Shown piece by piece: positions 1 to 6,270 of a stretch of DNA of 6,385 nucleotides (within the stretch, counting starts at the first letter, position 1; the number at the start of each line of letters is the position of its first letter). Location of the stretch: positions 1 through 6,385 of the forward strand of contig OMQI01000090.1 of the NCBI GenBank assembly GCA_900313185.1, given 5' to 3'. Below the pieces are notes generated by a model. That model did no database searches and was not told where the DNA came from. It was given only the letters and a program-made list of their open reading frames with translations. The position numbers were made by a program, and so were the translations under genes. The stretch comes from an uncultured Rhodospirillaceae bacterium. GTDB taxonomy: Bacteria; Pseudomonadota; Alphaproteobacteria; RF32; CAG-239.

Positions 1-2
1 AT

Positions 3-71
3 ATCGCTTTGAAACAGCCCGAAGCATTTGCTCAGTTGGTTGAAACTGCCAAAGCGGCTCTTAAGAAATAA
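3..71 (+). CDS. rplT: 50S ribosomal protein L20, C-terminal end (partial)
   Basis: Only the last 22 codons and the TAA stop lie in the window; the start is off the left edge. The reading frame gives IALKQPEAFAQLVETAKAAL followed by KK and stop. This matches the C-terminus of ribosomal protein L20, where an 'xDIA...AF..LV...KAAL' ending is typical. L20 is a 23S rRNA-binding protein needed for early assembly of the large subunit. The identification is strengthened by context, because rpmI-rplT-pheS-pheT is a common bacterial gene order and pheS follows here. A terminator-like hairpin begins 25 bases after the stop. The call rests on a short stretch plus synteny. Confidence 0.87.
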   Translation: MALKQPEAFAQLVETAKAALKK

Positions 72-96
72 GACAGATACAAAAACATTAATTCGT

Positions 97-136
97 AAAA
101 AGAGTTAGCGAGGTCAGTTCCTAGCTGACTCTTTTT
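97..136 (+). terminator. Rho-independent terminator or attenuator between rplT and pheS
   Basis: Bases 97-109 (AAAAAGAGTTAGC) pair with 124-136 (GCTGACTCTTTTT) over 13 positions, with one T-G wobble (106 with 127). After a G-A mismatch the stem continues as AGG (111-113) with CCT (120-122), leaving a 6-base loop. The 3' arm ends in T5, as expected for intrinsic termination. Only 31 bases separate it from the pheS start. It could end the rplT transcript, partially attenuate read-through into pheS, or both. A competing smaller hairpin (113-118 with 124-129) is possible and excludes the long one. Confidence 0.8.
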
Positions 137-151
137 CATTTAATACAAACA

Positions 152-156
152 AAAGG
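152..156 (+). promoter_or_regulatory. Weak ribosome binding site for pheS
   Basis: AAAGG at 152-156 is the only purine-rich Shine-Dalgarno-like stretch before the pheS ATG. It lies 11 bases upstream, somewhat far, and lacks the full GGAGG core carried by the three downstream genes. The start at 168 is still preferred because the N-terminal coiled-coil region of PheS then has its normal length. Confidence 0.45.
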
Positions 157-167
157 TTGCTGAAATT

Positions 168-1277
168 ATGGAAAATTTAGATAATTTGAAAAGCGAAGTA
201 TTGAAGAATATTCAAGCCTCCGCCGATTTAAAAGGATTGGATGAAATCAGAGTATCCATCCTTGGTAAAAAAGGTCAATTGACCGAAATGATGAAAGGAT
301 TGGGCGCTTTACCTTTAGAAGAAAAAATTGCCATGGGTAAAGGACTTAATATTGTCAAAAGTGAAATAGAACAAGCATTGGAAGCCCAAAAGAAAATTTT
401 GGAAGAAAAGGCTCTCAATGAAAAACTGGCAAATGAAACTATTGATGTGACATTGCCGGTTCGTCCCGAAACACAAGGAAGAATACACCCTATATCCAAA
501 ATTTATGAAGAAGTGGCGGCCATCTTCGGTGAAATGGGATTTGATGTAGCCGATGGTCCGGATATTGAAGACCAATTTCACAACTTTAACGCCCTCAATA
601 TGCCAAACAATCACCCTGCCCGCCAAATGCAGGATACCTTTTATATCAACGATAATCCGGAAAAACCTTTTGATATGGATACCGCTTATGTTATCCGCAC
701 GCAAACATCAGGAGTGCAAATCCGCACGATGGAAAAACAGCAACCTCCCATCAGAATTATCGCTCTCGGACGCACTTATCGTTCCGATTACGATGCAACA
801 CATACTCCGATGTTTCATCAGGTAGAAGGTTTGATTATCGATAAAAACATTACTATGGCACATTTAAAAGGCTGCTTAAATAACTTTATGAAAGCATTTT
901 TTGAGCTTGATGATTTACCGATGCGTTACCGTCCGTCATACTTTCCGTTTACCGAACCGTCTGCCGAATTGGATATCGGCTGTAAGGTAACAAAAACCGA
1001 ACTCAAAATCGGTGCCGGTACCGATTGGATGGAAATTCTAGGGTGCGGTATGGTGCATCCGAGTGTGTTAAGAGCCGGAGGTATTGATCCGGACGAATAT
1101 CAGGGATTTGCTTTCGGTATGGGACTCGACCGTATCGCAATGCTTAAATACGGTATTCCGGATTTGAGATTATTCTTCGAATCCGATGTTCGCTGGCTTA
1201 AACACTATGGTTTCACCCCGCTTGATATATCTTCGATGACCGGAGGATTAAGCGATAACGGAGGACTTGCACGATGA
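168..1277 (+). CDS. pheS: Phenylalanine--tRNA ligase alpha subunit
   Basis: This is the catalytic subunit of the (alpha-beta)2 phenylalanyl-tRNA synthetase, a cytoplasmic class II enzyme that charges tRNA-Phe with phenylalanine. The protein is 369 aa, close to the usual 330-370. Residues 1-90 form the charged helical N-terminal arm (with RVSILGKKGQLT at 28-39) that contacts tRNA in known structures. The catalytic core follows: GPDIE at 130-134, HPARQMQDTFYI at 149-160, RTQTSGVQIRTM at 177-188, motif 2 region GRTYRSDYDATHTPMFHQVE at 201-220, RPSYFPFTEPSAE at 255-267, and motif 3 GFAFGMGLDRIAML at 313-326. Ala315 occupies the position of E. coli Ala294, which sets phenylalanine specificity, so normal amino acid choice is expected. 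The C-terminal VRWLKHYGF tail followed by PLDI and GGLS looks alphaproteobacterial. The stop overlaps the pheT start (ATGA), pointing to coupled translation and balanced subunits. Confidence 0.98.
   Translation: MENLDNLKSEVLKNIQASADLKGLDEIRVSILGKKGQLTEMMKGLGALPLEEKIAMGKGLNIVKSEIEQALEAQKKILEEKALNEKLANETIDVTLPVRPETQGRIHPISKIYEEVAAIFGEMGFDVADGPDIEDQFHNFNALNMPNNHPARQMQDTFYINDNPEKPFDMDTAYVIRTQTSGVQIRTMEKQQPPIRIIALGRTYRSDYDATHTPMFHQVEGLIIDKNITMAHLKGCLNNFMKAFFELDDLPMRYRPSYFPFTEPSAELDIGCKVTKTELKIGAGTDWMEILGCGMVHPSVLRAGGIDPDEYQGFAFGMGLDRIAMLKYGIPDLRLFFESDVRWLKHYGFTPLDISSMTGGLSDNGGLAR
1260..1264 (+). promoter_or_regulatory. Ribosome binding site for pheT inside pheS
   Basis: GGAGG lies 9 bases before the ATG at 1274, within the last codons of pheS. 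Together with the ATGA stop-start overlap it fixes the pheT start and suits re-initiation by ribosomes finishing pheS. Confidence 0.8.
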
Positions 1278-3664
1278 AATTTACATTATCTTGGCTCAAA
1301 GAGCATCTTGAAACAACCGCTTCTCTTAATGAAATTGATGATACACTCAACAGAATCGGTTTGGAAGTTGAAGAAATTTATAATCCGGCTTCAAAACTGG
1401 ACGGATTTATTACCGCTCGCATCGACAGTGTGGAAAATCATCCGGATTCCGACCACCTGCACTTGTTAACGGTTAATGACGGTTCGCAAAAATATCAGGT
1501 AGTTTGCGGAGCCCCGAATGTTAAAGTCGGCTTGGTCGGTATTTTTGCTCCGGAAGGAACTTTAATTCCGTTATACAACGAAAAGCTTACCCGTGCCAAA
1601 ATCCGTGGGGTGGAAAGCTGTGGTATGATGTGTGCCGAAGATGAACTCGGCATCGGACAAGACCATAACGGCATTATAGAATTGCCGAACGATACTCCGC
1701 TGGGATTACCCGCTGCCCAAATTTTAAATATTGACCCGATTATTGAAGTATCCATTACCCCGAATCGTGCAGAATGTTTGGGAGTTCGCGGTATCGCTCG
1801 TGATTTGGCGGCTGCCGGATTGGGAAAACTCAAACCGCTGAATATTGTCAAAACGGAAGCAAAATTCACAAACCCTATTAAAATCAGCGTAGAATGCCCT
1901 GAAAATTGTCCGGTATATACGGGACGCTATATCAGAGGAGTAAACAATCACGCCGAAACTCCGAAATGGATGAAAGATCGTTTAAGCGCTATCGGTTTAC
2001 ATTCAATATCTCCGCTGGTAGATATTACCAACTATATTAACTTTGATTTGGCTCGTCCTTTACACGTTTTTGATGCTGATAAATTAAAGGGCGGCATTAC
2101 CGTGCGTATGGCAAAAGCCGGAGAAAAATTCGTAGCCTTAAATGAAAAAGAATATGAGTTGCCGGACTACGCTTTGGGTATCTGCGATGATGAAGGCGTA
2201 CAATGCCTAGGCGGTATTATGGGCGGTTTGGAAAAAGGTTGTAATGAAAATACCGTTAACGTTTTGTTGGAATGCGCCTCATTTAAGCCGATGTGCATTG
2301 CCAAAACCGGACGTCACCTGCAAATTGATTCGGATTCTCGCTATCGTTATGAACGTTGGGTTGACCCGAAATCAAATGTTAGCGGTTCCGATTATGCCAC
2401 CGCACTGATTTTGAGTATTTGCGGCGGTGAAGCTTCGGATTTGACCATTGTCGGTTCGGAAGATATTGCTCCGCAAATTGCTTATTTGCGTCCTGAACGT
2501 TTGGAAACACTTATCGGTATGCCGGTAAGCGCTGAAAAATCTATGGAAATTTTACAAAACCTCGGATTTACGGTTTCTTTGGAAAATGGTAAAATCAAGG
2601 CTGTATCTCCGAGTTGGCGTGGAGATATTGAAGGTGAACACGATTTGGTGGAAGAAGTTGTCAGAATGGTAGGAATTGATAAAGTTCCGTCAATTTTGCC
2701 TCCGTGCAGCACTTTCCCGAAACAAATTTTGACACCTGTTCAACACAACGTTGCGACTATTAAACACGAACTTGCGACCAGAAATATGTATGAAACGGTT
2801 ACGTGGAGTTTTACCGACAGTGAAATCGCTAAGTTCTTCCGCAAAGGAAACGATGCCATTTTATTGCAAAATCCGATTGCAAAAGAACTCAACGAAATGC
2901 GTCCTTCCATTTTGCCTAACCTTTTATTGGCGGTTAAAAACAATGTAGCACGTGGTTATGCCAACGTAGCTCTGTTTGAAGTCGGACCGGAATTCACCGG
3001 ACGCAATCCGGGTGAACAGCATATTTCCGCCAGCGGTGTGCGTGCCGGACAAACGGCTAAAAAAGAATGGACTGCTTCGGCTCGTAACTACGATGTTTTT
3101 GATGCCAAAGCCGATGCCTTGGCGGTTATAGCAGCTGCGAAAGGACCTTATGAAAATCCGCAAATCACGACCGATGCCCCGAATTATTACCATCCTGGAC
3201 GTTCGGGAACCATTCGTTTGGGTAAAAATGTTTTGGCGTATTTCGGAGAAATTCACCCGAGCATTTTAAAAGCTTTAGATATCAAGACCAGAGTTATGGC
3301 TTTTGAAGTCAATGTTGATAACATTCCTTTGCCTCGCCAATCCAATGGTAAAACCCGTAAGAAACTCGAGCTTTCAGCCTTCCAACCGGTTGATAAAGAT
3401 TTGGCTTTTGTAGTTAATAAAGACGTAAATGCCGCTTCTGTTATAGCGGCAGCCAAAAATGCCGATCGTAATCATATAACCGATGTAAGAATCTTTGACG
3501 TTTACGAAGGCGATAATTTGCCTACAGGTAAAAAATCAATAGCCATCAGTTTGACATTCCAACCGGTTGAACAGACATTCACCGATAAGGATATCGAAAA
3601 CCTGATGAATAAAGTTATTGTCGAGGTTGGTAAAAAGACCGGCGGGGAACTGAGAAAGGAGTAA
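1274..3664 (+). CDS. pheT: Phenylalanine--tRNA ligase beta subunit
   Basis: The beta subunit of phenylalanyl-tRNA synthetase binds tRNA-Phe and hydrolyses mischarged Tyr-tRNA-Phe. At 796 aa it is full length. Domains in order: N-terminal segment; tRNA-binding OB fold about 40-150 (VVCGAPNV at 76-83, IRGVESCGMMCAEDELG at 110-126); EVSITPNRAECLGV at 158-171; B3/B4 editing domain about 210-385 (PLVDITNY at 247-254, PLHVFDADKL at 262-271, GGIMGG at 313-318, LLECASF at 331-337); B5 domain about 405-475 (PSWRGDIEGEHDLVEEVVR at 446-464); a catalytic-like but inactive synthetase core about 485-680 (VTWSF at 509-513, MRPSILPNLL at 542-551, ALFEVG at 566-571, YHPGRSG at 639-645); and the ferredoxin-fold anticodon-binding domain about 700-795. 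His264 and Glu333 match the known editing residues His261 and Glu334 of E. coli. Oddities are Ser355 where Ala is usual and Trp362 where the ERGVDP motif normally has Gly. It overlaps pheS by 4 bases and ends 4 bases before proS. Confidence 0.98.
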   Translation: MKFTLSWLKEHLETTASLNEIDDTLNRIGLEVEEIYNPASKLDGFITARIDSVENHPDSDHLHLLTVNDGSQKYQVVCGAPNVKVGLVGIFAPEGTLIPLYNEKLTRAKIRGVESCGMMCAEDELGIGQDHNGIIELPNDTPLGLPAAQILNIDPIIEVSITPNRAECLGVRGIARDLAAAGLGKLKPLNIVKTEAKFTNPIKISVECPENCPVYTGRYIRGVNNHAETPKWMKDRLSAIGLHSISPLVDITNYINFDLARPLHVFDADKLKGGITVRMAKAGEKFVALNEKEYELPDYALGICDDEGVQCLGGIMGGLEKGCNENTVNVLLECASFKPMCIAKTGRHLQIDSDSRYRYERWVDPKSNVSGSDYATALILSICGGEASDLTIVGSEDIAPQIAYLRPERLETLIGMPVSAEKSMEILQNLGFTVSLENGKIKAVSPSWRGDIEGEHDLVEEVVRMVGIDKVPSILPPCSTFPKQILTPVQHNVATIKHELATRNMYETVTWSFTDSEIAKFFRKGNDAILLQNPIAKELNEMRPSILPNLLLAVKNNVARGYANVALFEVGPEFTGRNPGEQHISASGVRAGQTAKKEWTASARNYDVFDAKADALAVIAAAKGPYENPQITTDAPNYYHPGRSGTIRLGKNVLAYFGEIHPSILKALDIKTRVMAFEVNVDNIPLPRQSNGKTRKKLELSAFQPVDKDLAFVVNKDVNAASVIAAAKNADRNHITDVRIFDVYEGDNLPTGKKSIAISLTFQPVEQTFTDKDIENLMNKVIVEVGKKTGGELRKE
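3655..3661 (+). promoter_or_regulatory. Ribosome binding site for proS
   Basis: AAAGGAG lies 7 bases before the ATG at 3669, inside the last codons of pheT. It is a near-ideal Shine-Dalgarno sequence, decides the proS start, and indicates translation from the pheST message. Confidence 0.85.
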
Positions 3665-3668
3665 TAAA

Positions 3669-5186
3669 ATGGCGTTAAAAACAACCAGAAAAGAAAATTA
3701 TCCTCAGTGGTATCAATGCGTAGTATCTGCAGCAGATATGGCCGAAAATTCGGTTTCTCCGGGCTGTATGGTAATGAAGGCTTGGGGCTACGGATTATGG
3801 GAAAGATTGCAGCGTGTATTGGATGAAAAAATTAAAGAAACCGGACACGAAAACTATTACTTCCCTATGTTTATTCCGCTCTCATTTTTTCAAAAAGAAG
3901 CTGACCACGTAGAAGGTTTTGCCAAGGAAATGGCAGTGGTAACCCATTCTCGTTTGGTAAACGAAGATGGTAAACTAAAACCGTCTTCTCCGTTGGAAGA
4001 ACCGTTAATTGTGCGTCCGACCAGTGAAACCATTATTGCCGATTCATTTGCCAAATGGGTTAAATCATATCGTGATTTGCCGATTTTGCTTAACCAATGG
4101 GCCAATGTGGTGCGTTGGGAAATGCGTCCGCGCCTGTTTTTGCGCACACGTGAATTCTTATGGCAGGAAGGCCACACCGTTCACGCCACGATGAAGGAAG
4201 CTGAAGACGAAACCATTACAATGCTTAATGTTTATAAGGAATTTGCCGAAAAGACATTGGCTATGCCGGTATTAACCGGACGCAAACCGGAACACGAAAA
4301 ATTTCCGGGAGCCATTGATACTTATTGCATAGAAGCAATGATGCAAGACGGTAAAGCATTGCAAGCCGGAACTTCGCACTTTTTGGGGCAAAACTTTGCC
4401 AAATCGGCGGATATAAAATTCGTCAATGCCAATAATGAGTTGGAATATGCCTATACTACCTCTTGGGGTGTTTCCACCCGCTTTATCGGTGGTGTGATTA
4501 TGTCTCACGCCGATGACGAAGGAATGGTGGTTCCGCCTCGTCTGGCTCCGTATCAGATTATTTTTGTTCCGCTGATTAAAAAGGAAGAAGACCGTGAAAA
4601 AATTATGGATTACATTACCAAACTGCAAAATGAACTTAAATCTAAAACCGCTTTTGATGAAAAAATCCGCATAAAAGTTGATACTCGTGATAAGAACAGC
4701 GTGGATAAAGTTTGGGAATGGATAAGAAAAGGTGCACCGATGGTTTGCGAAATCGGAGCTCGTGATGTAGATTCCGACGGTTTAATGGTGAAGGAACGCA
4801 TCTTTATAGGTCAGCCGGAAGGCAAAAAGATTATGAAAAAAGATGAGTTTATCGCTCAAATCGGCGAACGTTTGGAATATTTGCAACAAGAAATGTTCAA
4901 ACGAGCTCAAAAACGTTTGCAAGACAACATCAGAACCGACATTACCACTCCGGAGGAATTTGCCGCTTATTTTGCTAATTCCAATGAATGGATAGAAGAT
5001 GGAAAACAAGGCAAAGTTGCATTTGTGCGTGGTAAGTGGTGCGGGGATCCGGCAACCGAAGAGATTTTAAAGTCAATGAAAATAACTATTCGCTGCCTGC
5101 CGTTCGACCAAAGCGGCACTACCGGAAAATGCCTATTAACAGGTAAAGATGCCACCATTGACGTGATTTACGCCCGTTCTTATTAA
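3669..5186 (+). CDS. proS: Proline--tRNA ligase, eukaryote/archaeon-like type
   Basis: Cytoplasmic class II aminoacyl-tRNA synthetase that activates proline with ATP and charges tRNA-Pro. The 505-aa length and layout match the eukaryote/archaeon-like (ProS type 3) family. The N-terminal NYPQWYQCVVSAADMAE (10-26) leads straight into the catalytic core. Motif 1 region is GCMVMKAWGYGLWERL at 32-47; RPTSE at 116-120; motif 2 region NQWANVVRWEMRPRLFLRTR at 142-161, then EFLWQEGHT at 162-170; GTSHFLGQNF at 234-243; and motif 3 region SWGVSTRFIGGVIMSHADDE at 265-284. The anticodon-binding domain spans about 295-400. The C-terminal extension carries Cys458, Cys476 and Cys488 and ends ARSY, the terminal Tyr being typical of this family. 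A fourth zinc-type Cys expected near 491 is Thr, so zinc binding is doubtful. There is no insertion editing domain between motifs 2 and 3, so Ala-tRNA-Pro would have to be cleared by a separate protein. It lies 4 bases after pheT, probably in one transcript. Confidence 0.97.
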   Translation: MALKTTRKENYPQWYQCVVSAADMAENSVSPGCMVMKAWGYGLWERLQRVLDEKIKETGHENYYFPMFIPLSFFQKEADHVEGFAKEMAVVTHSRLVNEDGKLKPSSPLEEPLIVRPTSETIIADSFAKWVKSYRDLPILLNQWANVVRWEMRPRLFLRTREFLWQEGHTVHATMKEAEDETITMLNVYKEFAEKTLAMPVLTGRKPEHEKFPGAIDTYCIEAMMQDGKALQAGTSHFLGQNFAKSADIKFVNANNELEYAYTTSWGVSTRFIGGVIMSHADDEGMVVPPRLAPYQIIFVPLIKKEEDREKIMDYITKLQNELKSKTAFDEKIRIKVDTRDKNSVDKVWEWIRKGAPMVCEIGARDVDSDGLMVKERIFIGQPEGKKIMKKDEFIAQIGERLEYLQQEMFKRAQKRLQDNIRTDITTPEEFAAYFANSNEWIEDGKQGKVAFVRGKWCGDPATEEILKSMKITIRCLPFDQSGTTGKCLLTGKDATIDVIYARSY

Positions 5187-5194
5187 TTTATTTT

Positions 5195-5200
5195 GGGAGG
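5195..5200 (+). promoter_or_regulatory. Ribosome binding site for the glycosyltransferase gene
   Basis: GGGAGG lies 6 bases before the ATG at 5207 in the 20-base gap after proS. It is a strong Shine-Dalgarno sequence and supports this start. The gap is too short for an independent promoter, so the gene is probably transcribed with proS. Confidence 0.8.
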
Positions 5201-5206
5201 CAAGCA

Positions 5207-6181
5207 ATGCACTCGAACACGAATCCATTTTTTACGGTTATCACTCCGACATATAATCGGGCTCATTTGCTTAGTGCATTGTTTGGCTCGCTTAATAATC
5301 AGACATTCACCGATTTTGAATGGATTATTGCTGATGACGGTTCAACCGATAATACTGATGAAGTGATCGAAAATTTTATCAAAACCGCTAATTTTCAAAT
5401 AGTTTATCTGAAACTTAAACACGGCGGTAAACATAATACTTGCTTAGAGGCTGGTAAGCACGTCCGAGGAAAATATGTCGTCAATATCGACTCCGATGAC
5501 GAGCTCTATGCCGAAAATTCTTTGCAAGACATTTACGATGAAATATCAAAACTGCCGGATAATAATTTTTGGGGTGTCGGTTGTTGTTTTATCAATCAGG
5601 ACGGCAAAGTATTTCCCACTTTAAATACCGATTTTGAAGATATAACACAGGATAAATTCTTGGAATATTTCACTTCCAAATCGTATATGCTTAATTATTT
5701 CGGCGTTTTTAAATCTGAATGCGCTAAAATGCGTGAGCATCCGAAAAGCGAAAATTTGGCATATTATCCTGAAATCGTCGATATTTTGCAAACAGTGTTA
5801 GAAAACAAAGATTATCGTATCCGTCTTTTTAATAAAACTTGGTATAAATACAATATGTATAATCCGGACAGCGTTACGGTTTTACACAAAGATTCCGTTA
5901 TTTTTTGGATTGAATGCGTTGAAATAGTCAATTTGCTTTACAAGTACGGTCTTGATAAAAAATACAAAGAATTTATTCATATCAGATTAAACAGATTGGG
6001 TAGAAATATTTATAAACAAAAGGGATTTAAAGCAACTCTTGATGCACTTCAATCGGAAGAGGCAAAAAAATATTTCATTTATGCTTGCTGTATCAGACGC
6101 TTCTTGCGGTATATTTTCTTGATTGATAAACAAATGAGCCGTATCAAAGTATATTATTCGGTATCAAAATTTTTGCATTGA
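5207..6181 (+). CDS. Family 2 (GT-A fold) glycosyltransferase
   Basis: A 324-aa protein with the hallmarks of an inverting family 2 glycosyltransferase, which moves a sugar from a nucleotide-sugar donor to an acceptor. The N-terminal Rossmann-like domain shows VITPTYNRAHLL at 11-22, IIADDGSTDNTDEVI at 40-54 (nucleotide binding), HGGKHNTCLEAGKHVRGKY at 72-90, and the DXD-type metal site DSDDEL at 95-100. The C-terminal half (about 140-324) is not recognisable to me. No signal peptide or clear membrane-spanning segment is seen. The last 35 residues are rich in Arg, Lys, Tyr and Phe, which could favour contact with the inner face of the membrane. Donor and acceptor cannot be read from the sequence; surface polysaccharide or lipopolysaccharide synthesis is a guess based on the family. 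Two sampled 60-base lines gave 40% G+C near the start and 28% near the end, so the 3' part looks more AT-rich than pheT. It sits 20 bases after proS and ends at a terminator. Confidence 0.88.
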   Translation: MHSNTNPFFTVITPTYNRAHLLSALFGSLNNQTFTDFEWIIADDGSTDNTDEVIENFIKTANFQIVYLKLKHGGKHNTCLEAGKHVRGKYVVNIDSDDELYAENSLQDIYDEISKLPDNNFWGVGCCFINQDGKVFPTLNTDFEDITQDKFLEYFTSKSYMLNYFGVFKSECAKMREHPKSENLAYYPEIVDILQTVLENKDYRIRLFNKTWYKYNMYNPDSVTVLHKDSVIFWIECVEIVNLLYKYGLDKKYKEFIHIRLNRLGRNIYKQKGFKATLDALQSEEAKKYFIYACCIRRFLRYIFLIDKQMSRIKVYYSVSKFLH

Positions 6182-6210
6182 AACGCAAATAACACAATTT
6201 ATGACTACAA

Positions 6211-6245
6211 AAAAATCCCGTAAGGAATAGCCTTACGGGATTTTT
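6211..6245. terminator. Bidirectional Rho-independent terminator between convergent genes
   Basis: AAAAATCCCGTAAGG (6211-6225) and CCTTACGGGATTTTT (6231-6245) are perfect inverted complements with a 5-base loop. On the + strand the stem CCCGTAAGG/CCTTACGGG is followed by a T5 run and ends the glycosyltransferase transcript. On the - strand the same stem is followed by T7 (complement of the A run 6209-6215) and ends the rplL transcript. It lies 29 bases beyond the + strand stop and 25 bases beyond the rplL stop. Confidence 0.93.
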
Positions 6246-6252
6246 CAAAAGT

Positions 6253-6270
6253 TTGACTAAATTGACTAAA
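6253..6270. repeat. Tandem 9-bp direct repeat after the rplL stop
   Basis: TTGACTAAA occurs twice back to back (6253-6261 and 6262-6270), directly beside the rplL stop codon and between it and the shared terminator. The copies are identical. It may be a chance or slippage duplication; no function is apparent. Confidence 0.7.

Noticed and set aside
40..108. A TTG-started 22-codon frame overlapping the rplT end and running to a TAG at 106-108, considered as a pheST leader peptide.
   Set aside because: It contains no Phe codons, has no convincing ribosome binding site and is mostly inside rplT in another frame.
72..167. The pheS leader considered as a T-box or other tRNA-sensing riboswitch.
   Set aside because: The region is only 96 bases, lacks the T-box consensus and its long multi-stem layout, and T-boxes are typical of Firmicutes rather than the group suggested here.
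315..704. A 129-codon open frame on the - strand inside pheS, considered as an antisense gene.
   Set aside because: It lies wholly within a clearly coding gene, its translation resembles no family I know, and similar overlapping frames occur under all the real genes here.
696..731. PheS has Gln179 in RTQTSGVQIRTM where many family members have His (RTHTSP).
   Set aside because: E. coli PheS, as I recall it, carries the same RTQTSGVQIRTM sequence, so this is a normal alternative and not a lesion.
1274..1277. The pheS-pheT overlap considered as a frameshift or programmed fusion.
   Set aside because: Both proteins have complete, normal ends and an ATGA stop-start overlap with its own GGAGG site is a standard arrangement for coupled translation.
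6253..6270. TTGACT within the repeat considered as a -35 promoter element.
   Set aside because: It would fire on the + strand into the 3' end of the opposing rplL gene, and no -10 element stands at a suitable distance in recognisable form.
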